From: Neoconidiobolus thromboides FSU 785
Lineage: Eukaryota > Entomophthoromycota > Entomophthoromycetes > Entomophthorales > Neoconidiobolaceae
Assembly (NCBI GenBank): GCA_025603075.1
Contig: MU626414.1
Coordinates: forward strand, 1-47,312
DNA length: 47,312 nucleotides
Reading direction: 5' to 3'
The stretch's first letter is position 1. Each line of letters opens with the position of its first letter. Positions 32,067 to 43,959 of this stretch are shown here, piece after piece. The notes beneath the pieces are model-generated. The model did not search any database, was not told where the DNA came from, and saw only the letters and a program-made list of their open reading frames with translations. A program made the position numbers and the translations under genes.

Positions 32067-33805
32067 TTTTCGAAATAATGGGTTTGTTTTATTACAATTT
32101 TGAGTTAGTTTTACTCTTTGCTACTTATATAAAAGTAAAATATCTTTCAAATGTTATTATCATCACTTATTCTGTAAATGCTTATATTTTTAATTTTAAG
32201 GTTTTTAATGTTAACTCAATTTTTATTTAAAAGGAAATGGGGATGTATTTATGTGTTTAAGAATTTTACTAATAATTTTTCCACTCAAATGCGCTTAAAA
32301 GATAGAAAAAATAATGAAGCCAAAAAAAACATCCCCAAATGATGATTCTTATAATTTAATAGTATAATAAAAAGGAATTTTTATTTCCTTCCAATGGGAT
32401 ATACTGAACAAAGAGCTAGCCTTATGGGGTTTGCTTTAACACAAGGGACTATGAAGCTCATCTAAAGCGTAAAGTGATGGAATAAGATGAAGTACTGTTA
32501 TTTATTCCAATCATAAATTAAGAAATAAGCTTTCGAAATATTTTTTGGCTGACTTTTTACACCATCAAAAAGATGGGATTTCTCATTGATTTAATTCAAT
32601 AATTTCCTCAAAATTATAGAAGTAGATGTTAATCTAGGCTATTGCTTTATACTTACAATTTCTATCAGAAAAAGAATCTGCTACTAAATTTATTAGTAAC
32701 TAATAATAACTATTGAGTGTATTTTTCTATTAAATTCGTAAAGTTTATAATTACAAGTAAATTTAAAATCATCATTTTTGAACCTTAACCAAAATGCTAA
32801 GTAAAATTACATTCTTAAAGCATTTTCAAAAATAGGAAAAACTCTCAGTGATTATAAACGTTTCAGGGGATGATATAGAATCACAATAATATAACAAAAA
32901 ACTAGAGATAGACAATATTAAAATATTAGTATATTCAATTTGAAATCAGGTTCGAGAAAAACAAGCGTTTCTAAGATTAATATATTTAATAAGCCACTTC
33001 AGCTGCATAAGCAATGAGTACTGCTCCAATTTCAATTACCCAAACAACGCAAAATTTTATCACAATTCCTTTTTATAGTCATCACAATATTTTATTTTTA
33101 CTGTCTTAATTTTTGATGTAAAATTAAAAATTGATTAAAATCCGCTTTTAATTCTGAACCCCTCCTTAAAACATTAGCTTATTATCTAACATTTTATTAA
33201 AATTTTATAAAAAAATATATAGAAACCTTATGTATTAATATCTTTTTTGAAGGTTAAAGATTATAGAATGTACAATCTCGTTTTATAGAATTTAAGTTTA
33301 TCTATAGATTTATTAATTAATTATTTGGATTTCAATATGTTAATGACATTGGCAATTTTTCCAAGTTTGAAACCAATTAGAATCAAAGCAATTAAAGTGC
33401 TAATAATTTAGCAAATTGATTAATTTTATCAGCCAATGAAAGTCAGCTTTTAAGCTTGGCTCTAAATTTAGAAATAGTCATGCAAATTTGGAGTTAAAAA
33501 TAAGTCGATATCAAGTGGAAATAGGAACTGGGTAACTTGATATTAATTTTTGAAATAAATGATAATTACTAAAGAATAAACCAAATTTTATTACTTTTAT
33601 TATAGCCGTGCTTAATTAAAATTTCACTATACTCAACTATTTGTTAATGTTATAGGACATCAGTTTATTCTATAATTAGTCCTTCTTATTTCATTAATTA
33701 AATACTATTATCTCCTTAATTTTATTTTGATATTTTATTCTCCCTAATATTCAGCTTCCTATAATTAATATTTGATACTGGGATATCACATACAATCTTT
33801 AGGAT
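32067..33805. other. 1.7-kb intergenic region
   Basis: Contains one MITE (32239-32336), 172 bp after the nucleoporin stop, and the upstream region of the mucin gene with several CT-rich tracts at 33680-33770. No gene was recognised. Confidence 0.6.
32239..32336 (+). mobile_element. GGGG-terminated MITE, copy 16
   Basis: Forward copy with intact GGGGATGT and ACATCCCC tips and a direct AAAT duplication (32235-32238, 32337-32340). It is among the best copies for defining the ends. Confidence 0.92.
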
Positions 33806-36497
33806 ATGAATAAATTTAGCTCTCATAAAATTGTACAATATATATGCATAGCAATCCTTATTTCATCTACATTACAACAAGAATTACCACCTTTTGATGA
33901 TGTAGAAAATGATGCTGCTCCGCAATTAAATTCACCTCAAGGATTAGGCGCTGTTCAAAACGAAAGTATAATTAGCAGTTTAACACAATCATCTGAGTCT
34001 GATTTACAGCTTCGAACTTTATCTCATGATCATTTGAGCCAACAAATTCCAACATTACCTACAATTTCATCTGTAGATAATGTTATTAGTTCGGCTTCAA
34101 TATCAACTCTAGCTGTCTCTGAAAGTAATCTCAGTACACCAACTTTAGAAACTGAGACACTTACACAATCGGTAAGCTCAAGTGTAATAAGTTCAGCCTC
34201 TTCTGTAACCCAGGCATCAAGCGTAGAAACAAGTACATCAACTCAAACTACTGTGACAAGTATATCAACTCAAAGCATCGAATCTACTACTTTAGTAACA
34301 CCATCTGAGGCTCAAACTAGCAGTGAGAAAACTACTTCAACACAAAATTCAATCTCAACTTCAGGTTTAGGATCAAGTTCAGGATCAAGTTCAAGTGAAA
34401 CTTTAACAATTTCATCCCCTACTTTAGAAACTCAAAATTCTACAATTACAGAAGTTGCAGTTTCCCCAACAACTGTTTACACAGATCATAACGAAGCAAC
34501 AATTACGAGTACAACAACCAAAGTTAAATCATCAGAAACACAGCATGAACAAAATCCAATTGCAACTCCTACTGTAACTTCAACTACAGAACAACCAATA
34601 GCTTCATCTGACACAAACACTTTAGTTAGTACAAGTGAATCATCTAGTGTTCCAGTAGTTGTAAATACCTCGACAAGTTCAGCTACAGGTTCAACCACTA
34701 CTTCAGAGACATTTTCATCGATATCGACGAATTCTGAATCAGCTGAGAGCCATACCGCGACCACAGCAGAAGAGTTGGAAACTCTAACTTCTCAAGTATC
34801 AACAAGCGAGAGTAGTTTTAGTCCAAGTGTAGCGACTTCAGTGACTTCAAGTTCAGAATCATCAACTTCGTCATCAATCTCATCTAAGATTACTACTGAG
34901 TCTACAGCTGAATCAACTCAATCAACTATTTCTGTCCCAACTTCAGAAAGTTCAAGCTTCATCTCAAGTACTTCTACAACTAGTAAGGTCGAAAGCGAAG
35001 CTATTACAACTGAAACAACTATTAGTTCTGTCTCAACGCCTAATACAGCTTCAAGCTCAATAGTTAGTCCAAATAGTTTAGAAACTAGCCAAAGCACCCA
35101 GTTAGGCACATCTTCTGAGCCAACAATTTCTTTAAGTGAATCTGTTACAACACCAATTATAATTTCTAGTGAAACAAGCGTAACTACCCCATCAGTACCA
35201 ATTTTTACACAACCCCTTAGTTCACCAACAGTTACTTCTGAACTAACTACAGAAAGTGAAAAAGAGACTGTTGGCACTACATTTGAAACACCTATCATAT
35301 CAACTTTAAGTTCTTCTGAGATCGAAAAAAGTCCTCAAAGTGACATTATTACTCCAACTGAGACATCGGTTGTAGAGACTTTTACTAGTTCTAATCAAGT
35401 ATCTATACCAACCCAAAGTGAAACAGAATCATTTGATGAAGAGATTGAAACACCTACTCCATCAACAACGTTTGGATCGCTGTTCACTTCATTTTTCAGC
35501 TCATCCTTCACTTCTAGTACTTTTGAGGAGCATTTTGGGACCACTGCTTCCAACACTGTTCCTTCTGCAATTCAACTTTCTTCAACTGCTCCAAGCAAAG
35601 ATAAAGTAACTAGTGAAGTGGAATCAGGATCAAGTGTTAGTCCAACCCCAACCCTAGACTCATCTCAAACTTCATTTTTTACATCAAGTGAAACTGAAGA
35701 AATTGTTCAACCAAGTGAATCATCTATTTTATTTTCATCAAGCCTAACTCAAACTACATTCAGCACCACAACTCAAACAGAAGAACCCAGAGAAGGTGTA
35801 GATACATCAGTCATCCTTATTTCATCAACCGCCTCGTCGGAATCTGCTTTCCCCAAATCGAGCGAAGTTGAGAGTACTTTTACTGCCTCTGTTACGATTC
35901 CAACAGTAAGTTTTTCATCCGAGACTAGTGTTTCTAAATCAAGTAAGATTGAAAGTGCTTCTACTATTCAAACCTCAAGTGAATTGTTTGAAGAGATTAC
36001 TTCTACTTCAGGCCAAATCAAGAGCACTTTCGTAACTCCAACTTTCTCTAGCTCAACTGAAATTGATAGTACTTTTGCCATTCCAACTTTCACTCCAACG
36101 GTAAGTACCTCATCAGAAGTTGCTTCTTTTAGTTCAAGCGAAATTGAAAACACTTTTACTATCCCATCTTTAAGTACGTCTTCTGGAATTAATACTTTGA
36201 CTTCAAGCAAAAGTACTATTACCACTCCAACTTTAAGCGGGTCTTTCGAAAATACATCTCTTACTTTCAGTGAAGATGAAAGCAGCTTTACCACTCCAAC
36301 TTTCACCCAACCTTTAAGCAGATCTTCTGAACCTATCTCTTTTAGTTCAAGCGAAACTGAAAATACATTTACCACCCCAACTTTAGATAGATCTTCTGAA
36401 AGTAATGTCTTTGCTTCAAGTGAAGACACTTCCAATATTCCAACTTTTACCCAGACTTTTAGTAAGTCTTTTGAGACTACCCCCCCTAGCTCAAGTG

Positions 36498-36532
<35 letters not shown>

Positions 36533-39508
36533 ATCGTTACTACTCCAACTTTTAGTAGATCCTCCGAAACCAGCATTTCTAAATCAAGTGAAATTGAAAN
36601 NNNNNNNNNNNNNNNNNNNNNNNNNNNNNNNNNNNNNNNNNNNNNNNNNNNNNNNNNNNNNNNNNNNNNNNNNNNNNNNNNNNNNNNNNNNNNNNNNNNN
36701 NNNNNNNNNNNNNNNNNNNNNNNNNNNNNNNNNNNNNNNNNNNNNNNNNNNNNNNNNNNNNNNNNNNNNNNNNNNNNNNNNNNNNNNNNNNNNNNNNNNN
36801 NNNNNNNNNNNNNNNNNNNNNNNNNNNNNNNNNNNNNNNNNNNNNNNNNNNNNNNNNNNNNNNNNNNNNNNNNNNNNNNNNNNNNNNNNNNNNNNNNNNN
36901 NNNNNNNNNNNNNNNNNNNNNNNNNNNNNNNNNNNNNNNNNNNNNNNNNNNNNNNNNNNNNNNNNNNNNNNNNNNNNNNNNNNNNNNNNNNNNNNNNNNN
37001 NNNNNNNNNNNNNNNNNNNNNNNNNNNNNNNNNNNNNNNNNNNNNNNNNNNNNNNNNNNNNNNNNNNNNNNNNNNNNNNNNNNNNNNNNNNNNNNNNNNN
37101 NNNNNNNNNNNNNNNNNNNNNNNNNNNNNNNNNNNNNNNNNNNNNNNNNNNNNNNNNNNNNNNNNNNNNNNNNNNNNNNNNNNNNNNNNNNNNNNNNNNN
37201 NNNNNNNNNNNNNNNNNNNNNNNNNNNNNCAACTTTAAGTAAATCACTTGAAACTAGTCTTTCTAAATCAAGTGAAATTGAAAGTACTTTTACCACTCCA
37301 ACTTTCACTCCAACTTTAAGTAGACCTTCTGAATCTATCTCTTTTAGCTCAAGTGAAAGGTCTATTAGTACCTCGACTTTTGTTCCAACTTTTACTAGAC
37401 CCTCTGAGACTACCATTTCTAAGTCTGATGAGGTTGGAAGTACTTTTACTACTTCAACTTTCACCCAAACTTTAAGCAGGTCTTCTGAAACCAATACTTC
37501 TGAGCCAAGCGACATTGTAAGTACTACTAGTACTCCAACTTCAAGTAAACCTTCTAGTACCACTTTCTTTAGCTCAGGAGAAGTTGAAAGTACTTTTACC
37601 ATCCCAAATTTTACTCAAACCATAAGCAGACCATCCAGTACTAATTTATTTAGTTCAAGTGAAGCTAATGAGACTGCTGGTAGCTCCGTCGTTTCCTCTA
37701 TTTCCTTCTCATCTTCGCTTACTTCGTCACGAGATGTACCCATTGCTACCCTTACAGAAACTCAAAGCCAAGTGCCAGCTAAAACTAACACTGCTTCTGC
37801 AACTTATACTTTGTCAGAACTTCCTACTAAAACAACCCAGGAAACAGGGTCAAGTTATTCATCCCCAACTGCACCCTCATCTGTTGACTCTTCTCTTCCC
37901 CCAACCGATATTTCTACTCAAAGTGACGTAGCTACAAGTACCAAAACATCTGGACCCGGAACCCCATCTACTGATACCGACTATAGCTCTATTTTGACTG
38001 TGCCTAGTTCATTTAGTCTAACTATTACTAAATCCTCTTCAACTCTTTCGCTAACAACACAAACACTTTTACCTTCGCAGACTGCATCAAATACCACCTT
38101 TGTACTAACAAGTACTCTTTCATCCTCCAGTGAGAAAACCACTTTGTCTTCTATCAAAACATCCACTTCAAATTCTAAACCCGACTTCACTAGTATAAGC
38201 TCATCTACTAAAACAAGCATAATATCATCTAAGACTGTAATTAGCTCATTTAGTAGGCCAAGCTCCAATTCAAGTAAGACAACTAACGGTTCATCTACTA
38301 GCAATATTAGATCAACAAATATCTCATCATCTACATCAACCTTTATATCAAGCACAGAGTCGACTGAAAGCCCCCAAACTCCAGAACCAACTCCAGAACC
38401 AACTCCAGAACCAACTACTCCACCTCCACCTCCAACTTCTACTCCTACACCAAGCTATCAAATTTCACTCATTCCTATCTCGACACCCAAGACTTCCATT
38501 TCCCCTTCAGCCTCAATTCCTACACAAAGCAGTACTATACCTCAAACCCCTATTGCAACTCCAACTCAAGAGCCAGTCAAAGAGTTTTTAGTCAACTTTG
38601 AGCAAGTAAATACAGCTTCTGAAACTCAAAGACAGGGATCATCAACTCCATCTACTAGTTTTAGAGCTTACACATTGGCTATTCCCACCTATCTTCCTGA
38701 TTCTTTTACTTTAACTGATTCTTCAAGTAAAAGTAAACCAACTTCCAGTAGTGATGATTTTTCCAAAAATGTAAGCTCAATTGATCCAGAAGTACTCCCA
38801 CCAGATAGCCCACAATTTATTATCGGAACAGATCTTAAGTCAAATAGTAATGAAGGTGGCTTAGTGTTTCGAATCAAATTGAATAATGTTAGTTACAAGA
38901 AGTTAATTACTGATATCTCAGCATCTAAATACGTGATGAATACTATCCCACAAGATCTTGATTACATTAGTGAGTATGGCAAAGAAATTTTTAGCATCCT
39001 TAAGATTCAACCTAATAATCCTTCTAAAATTGAATCAGACCAGTCAGTCTTAGTTTATATTTATATTTCTACTATTAAAGATGATAAATCTGAAACATTG
39101 GCTATTAACGTTAAGAGAACCATTGATGACATTGTTAAAAATGATCCCAATAAATTAGCAAGAAGTGTTCTACTTAGAAACTTGGATATATCTAAATATA
39201 TATCCGAGAATTCAGATGCTAATAATAAGATCAATTCATTTGATTCCAACGTTCCATTTTCTGATGTGTTATCTAAAGTTTATACCGATAACCTTGCTGG
39301 TATGGGGAAACCAAGTATTTTATCAAGTCTTCCGAACCCTATTGTCAAAGCAGCTATGTCCCAATCCTTAACAAGAACCGATGATGCAGTAGATTGGATT
39401 ACAATCATGACCATTACATTGGCTGTTTTATCTTCTATTGTCTATGCATTTATGACTTTTATTCAATCTCGTAAGCCTGGTATATTCCAAATTGAAAGTC
39501 AAGCATAA
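33806..39508 (+). CDS. Ser/Thr-rich type I membrane mucin, Msb2-like architecture
   Basis: About 1900 codons including ~211 unknown ones. Order: signal peptide (1-24); a huge Ser/Thr-rich region (about 60-1580) expected to be heavily O-mannosylated; imperfect repeats of 25-30 residues around SFSSSE.E.TFTTPTFT and SRSSE (from about 680 to 1290); a Ser-Glu run (ESESESESESES) at 36492-36531; a PEPTPEPTPEPT hinge near 1528; a non-repetitive folded-looking domain (about 1660-1810, with PQFIIGTDLK and QSVLVYIYIS); one membrane helix (about 1864-1886); and a 14-residue tail. Mucin, membrane-proximal domain and single helix is the plan of fungal signalling mucins such as Msb2/Hkr1, sensors of surface and osmotic MAPK pathways. 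The very short tail is unlike Msb2, so a structural wall protein or adhesin is possible. Confidence 0.75.
36492..36531 (+). repeat. AGTGAA hexanucleotide microsatellite
   Basis: About six tandem copies of AGTGAA within the mucin coding sequence, encoding alternating Ser-Glu. Length change would add or remove two residues at a time without shifting the frame. Confidence 0.8.
36600..37229. other. Assembly gap of 630 N
   Basis: Unknown bases inside the mucin repeats. The same reading frame continues on both sides and 630 is a multiple of three, so the gap may be close to its true length, though this could be chance. Repeat collapse during assembly is the likely cause. Confidence 0.98.
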
Positions 39509-39749
39509 TCTTTAATTTTATACTTCAAGTATTTCATTTATCTTTAATATAATCCAAATTAAAAATAATTGTAATTATTAAAAGCATTTTATCTTTTGCT
39601 ACTGTTTTTTATCTTTAATGTAATATGGTTACTTAAGTTAAAATTTATACACTATTTAAAAAATACTAAAATAATTTTATTACAATTTTTTGATCATATA
39701 AAAATATCCTTGTGTGATGATGTGCAAGGATATTGGCAATAAATCAAAC

Positions 39750-41628
39750 CTATTTCTTAGGAAGAGGGGGAGCTAGACCACGGTTTATTGGAATGTTATT
39801 GAATGCCATGGGCTCAAACTCTTGCCAAATATACTGCTTACATTTCTCTGCATTTTTTAATGATTGTAGCATCCAAGAAATCGTAGCATGCGCAAATCCA
39901 GAAAGCTCAGGTCCAGACCCAGAGCTATTAACCTGCACTTTACGTATGTTATTAGCAAGCTTAATTACTTGCCCCCAAGCTCCAGACAATGTTTCTGAAT
40001 GAAATACTTCACCACTGTCTTGAGCTTCCAATTGAAATTTAGGCCCAAGTCGGCCTTCCAGTATAGTAAGTGTATAAACAGAATTTCCTTCTGGATCAAT
40101 TGTAGACTTATAATACCTTTGTATTTTAAAACCAATTGGGTAAAGGTATCGATTACTATGATATCCTGGTTTTTCATACTCAATACGCCCTAAATCTAAC
40201 ACAGTAAATATACTCATCTGTAATGGAAGTTTGATATTCCCATCTTTATCCTTTGGTACGGGTTGTACCCTCCTTGGTTTTACTGCCTTATTGGCTATAG
40301 TAGCTGACTGTGCATTGTATGGGTTTGTAGTAATATTAGGATTATTTATTGGTTGAGCATTGGTAACCGGTGGTGGTGGATTTTGTAAATTTGCTGTTGT
40401 TCTCGCCACATATTGTTGATATTGAACTGGTACTGAGCTAACTGGTGGTGGGTTAGCTGGTCTTGGATAAGCCATGCCGTATGCCATTGGATTACGCATA
40501 TCTACATATCTTTTATCTTGAGGCATTCTAAATCTGTCACTATAATAAGAGTTTAATCCTATATTATCTCTACTTTGGTGTGGTCTCATTGCATTATAAT
40601 TGATATCGCGTTCGCTAAATGGTGGTGGTGCCATGGCATTCATTATCATATTTCTTTCGTTTTGCATCATTGAAGCTTCTTTCATAGAATGAAACTGTTC
40701 TCTACTTGGAACTGATCCTGGGACTGGAACATGATGCATTTGTCTCAACCTTTCTTGATCCACCATAGGTCTGTGTTGCATTGACACATAAGCTTCTCTT
40801 TGAGCATGACTTGGATGTGGATATGGGTATGGTCGGTAGCCTTCTTCTCTTACTTCTGTCCTTCGGATAGTTCCTTGAGAATCCGCATGTACCATTCCTG
40901 GATTCCTAACCTGAGGATGCTGGATTCCACTAGGATGGATCCCGTTTGGATATCTTAAATATGGATCCCTCACTTGACCGTTTTCAGCTATGTGTTGTCT
41001 CATTCTTTCGCCATTCATCATTTGAAATTTTATCTCGTTTTGCCTCCTTAGGTTCTGTTCATATCTTATTCTCATATCGACAGCTTCTTGAGGAGTATAG
41101 TGCATAGGATTAGGCATGGGATAGAACGCTTGATTAGGAGGTAACTGAGGACGAGATTGCATCATTGCTTCGTTTCTACCTTTATACATGCTTAGCCAAT
41201 CATTTAAGTTTATATTGTTGGGCTTCCTTGAGATGAAGTGCTTTAAATTGGGGTCATCATTCGTATCTTTGTCCTCTGTAACTGGCTTTTCGATCTCTTC
41301 TTCATCGCTTGTAGTCCTGTCCTCTTTTTCATCCTCTTTACTGCTAAGCTCAACAAGTCGATTTAAACAATTACTAAGCTTGTTTAGTTTTTGAGTTTAT
41401 GTAACAATTAAATATCTTACTTATTCAACCTCCTTAACTTTTTTATCTCCTTATTAAGAATGTCTAATTCAGTAAGAGCTCCTTCGTTTTCCTAATAATT
41501 TCATTAACAACTTGTCATTATTTCTAATTTTTAGTTACCTTTTCAACCTCTTTAATTCTACTTTTAGTCGTCTTATACTTCTCATAGTAGATATCTTTAT
41601 TTAAACTTTTTTGATGTAACTTAGACAT
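39750..41628 (-). CDS. FYRN/FYRC-domain nuclear protein, TBRG1-like (3 exons)
   Basis: Predicted 594-aa chromatin-associated protein. Exons: 41628-41539, 41491-41421, 41373-39750; two 47-bp introns. The first two short exons encode a coiled-coil head with KYKTTKSRIKEVEKENEG and EIKKLRRLNN joined across the junctions, then an acidic Ser/Asp/Glu stretch. Residues about 115-420 are Pro/Met/Gln-rich and disordered. Near the C-terminus FYRN (about 440-480: DLGRIEYEKPGYHSNRYLYP) and FYRC (about 490-580: YTLTILEGRLGPKFQLE, HSETLSGAWGQV, GFAHATISWMLQSL) lie side by side. A basic coiled coil plus adjacent FYRN-FYRC without PHD or SET domains matches TBRG1-like proteins, not MLL methyltransferases. Paired FYR regions fold as one module in chromatin regulators. 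The start codon is the best in-frame ATG, but the frame is open 18 codons further upstream, so the start is uncertain. Confidence 0.8.
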
Positions 41629-43450
41629 TAAAGAATAATTTTGCTGTTTAGCTCCATTTACCTGATCATTTCACCCTCGATTTAACTGATGTTTAAGGTG
41701 CTTAACTTAATTTAGTAATACTTCCTGCCTGATCTCCATTCTTATGGGATCATGTGCCCCTAATTCGTTTCAAATTGAATGGTCCAGGTTAAGCCTTAAA
41801 ACTAAATTAAAAAGTTGAAATTTTATTTTTAAATTTTTGATTACACAAAAACTTAATATATAAAATATCAAATGATAACATGTTTTAAAATATTATATAT
41901 TTCTAACTTATACTATAATCTTATAGTATATGAGTATGAAAAAATGAACATTTATACTATAAGAAATGAAAGTCCAATTTATTAGCTGACTTTATTCGCG
42001 TCATAAATATTCTCCTATGATGCTAATAAAACAAGTAAGCATTTAGAGAACCTTAGCTTCCATTGTTTTAATAATTTATAAATGATTAAACTTTTACAGC
42101 TAATAAATTATAAGAGCTTTACTTTAAAGATCTAAAAATTGTTAGAAATGAGAGGGCTGTAATTTTTTAAAGTTAGTTTCTTGATAAACTTAGTTTTATC
42201 TGCAGGTGTAGAATGTTAACAATACTAACCACCGTTCTAAATATTTATACATACAATCATAAAAAATAACATTTGGAGTTGTTTTTTTATAATAAAACGA
42301 CAGTTTATTATAGAAATAATATTATAGACCATTGTTATTGTATATAAAAACAGTAAGATACAATGCCTATTGTTTTTTGTTTCAATTTCTAATGAGTTTT
42401 TGGCTTTTTTATTTCATAAAAGTGAACAGTGATGAAATGTGAGGCATTCTGATGCTTATTTATAAAAAATAACTTTTACGTTAATAATAAAACAATATTT
42501 GAAATAACTAAGACAAGAATAAAAATGAATTAAGTTCAAGTATTTTTTATTATTTTTGCATGGAAAGATAGTTTTAATCAAAGTTTATATTATATTTTAA
42601 ATATCTTTTTTATTTCATTATTATTTCACCTTTGATGCAAATTGAGAAATTCACCTGTAATGGTTTATACCTGTTAATTATGCTATGAATTTATGACCTT
42701 TGAGATCCTGCAGTATAAACTTACCTACTTATATGGCAATTTTGTCTTATGAACGTTTTGTTAATAATATTAGTAACAAAACAAATATTTATTGTGGTAG
42801 TATTAGCAATATTGATAAAAAGCGATAAAATATTAGTATTCAGATTAAACAAAGTTTAAAAATCATATTTTCTATTTACTTTAACTATACTTCATATTTA
42901 TCGCAGTTTAAAGGAATAAAAAAAATAAAATCATATCTTTTAAACAGTATTATACTTTATTTAAAATCATCTAAACAGTTTTATAAAAAGCAAGTGAACT
43001 GAGAAAACAATTATCCTTTACCCTAAGTATCAGTTTATCAGATCAATAAAATGAGCTTTTCGTAGTCATGTTAAAATAATTATAATTTTTTCGTGTATTT
43101 GCTTAATGCAAATTTATATGATATATATTGGACTTTAAAAGATATACTTTTCAATGAATAAAATTATATGATCCCAAACTCATTACTTTAATGCTTCGTT
43201 TTGTATTATCGCTTTGTCATTACTTTTGTTATATATTTATTTTTGATGTATGAGCTAATTTTTTTCGCATTAGTTCTCCTTTAAACTTCATATGTATATA
43301 GATTATCAAGACAAACAGTCCCTAAAAATATTATATTTTTGTAAAATTACCTAACTTAAAATTTGAAAAATTGCTCATTCTTATGTTCCATTTAACATAT
43401 AATGAATGGTCATTATAATAAATTAAAATCCTTTTTTATTCCGATTATAT
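41629..43450. other. 1.8-kb intergenic region
   Basis: Contains the leader of the FYR gene and the 3' flank of the ribosomal protein gene. No MITE copy was recognised here, unlike most other long spacers. A small perfect inverted repeat, GTTTTGTTA (42755-42763) with TAACAAAAC (42774-42782), has a 10-base loop. Confidence 0.55.
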
Positions 43451-43959
43451 TTAAGCAGATTTGTTGTAAACAGTACGGTCACGACGAGCTAACATAGCAA
43501 GACGATCTTTATCAAGCTTAAGCTTGGTGATTTGGCAGTTAGATGGGTGGACACCAATGTTTACAGAGGCACCTAAATCATTAGTACTTTCTCATAAAAC
43601 AATTTTGAAGATTTCTCACCATTAACTTTATCACGAGTAAGACGCTCAATGTAGATAACATATCTTTTACGATAAACTTGAATAACTTTACCGTCTCTAC
43701 CTTTATGAGCACCAGTCATAATTTTAACTTCGTCATCAACACGAATTGGAGCTGAACGAACCTTTAAGTTAGCTTTTAGAAATTCAGTTTAATCTTTTAT
43801 AGGTTACAACCCATTTAAAATAAAGCTTACGTTATATTTTTCGCGGAGATCCTTGGCAAGGGTAGCGCTCATGAGTTTTTGACGAAGATGAGATGGGGCG
43901 GTAAAGTGAGCCTTACGAGACTTACGACGGGAAGAGCTGACGTCTATTAGAATTGCCAT
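43451..43959 (-). CDS. RPL26: 60S ribosomal protein L26 (uL24)
   Basis: Large-subunit ribosomal protein of 130 aa. Exons: 43959-43831, 43761-43620, 43572-43451; introns of 69 and 47 bp. The spliced product carries the hallmarks of eukaryotic L26: [17 protein letters not shown] (8-24), LREKYNVRSAPIR across the first splice site, the KOW-type [19 protein letters not shown] segment, [15 protein letters not shown] across the second, and VNIGVHPS. L26 binds 25S/5.8S rRNA near the polypeptide exit tunnel. The C-terminus stops soon after [10 protein letters not shown], as in fungal L26, which lacks the longer animal tail. The first six residues (MAILID) differ from most relatives, which is usual for this end. 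Codon choice is more C-ending than in the neighbours, in keeping with high expression. Confidence 0.95.

Noticed and set aside
32944-32962. GGTTCGAG resembling a tRNA B box
   Set aside because: No A box or cloverleaf could be formed around it. I found no convincing tRNA gene in the window.
35968-37602. Long open frame of 544 codons on the minus strand, opposite the mucin
   Set aside because: It is a shadow of Ser/Thr codon repeats, includes the N gap, and has only Val/Leu/Ser-rich repetitive sequence with no domain. The plus-strand protein has a signal peptide, membrane helix and folded domain.
39471-39530. Possible intron with a GTAAGC donor near the end of the mucin, giving another C-terminus
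   Set aside because: The alternative exon would give only a few hydrophobic residues before a stop. The simple reading through to the stop at 39506-39508 is kept, though transcripts should decide.
41188-41394. 68-codon plus-strand frame rich in Ser and Leu
   Set aside because: It is the antisense of the acidic Asp/Glu/Ser stretch in exon 3 of the FYR gene.
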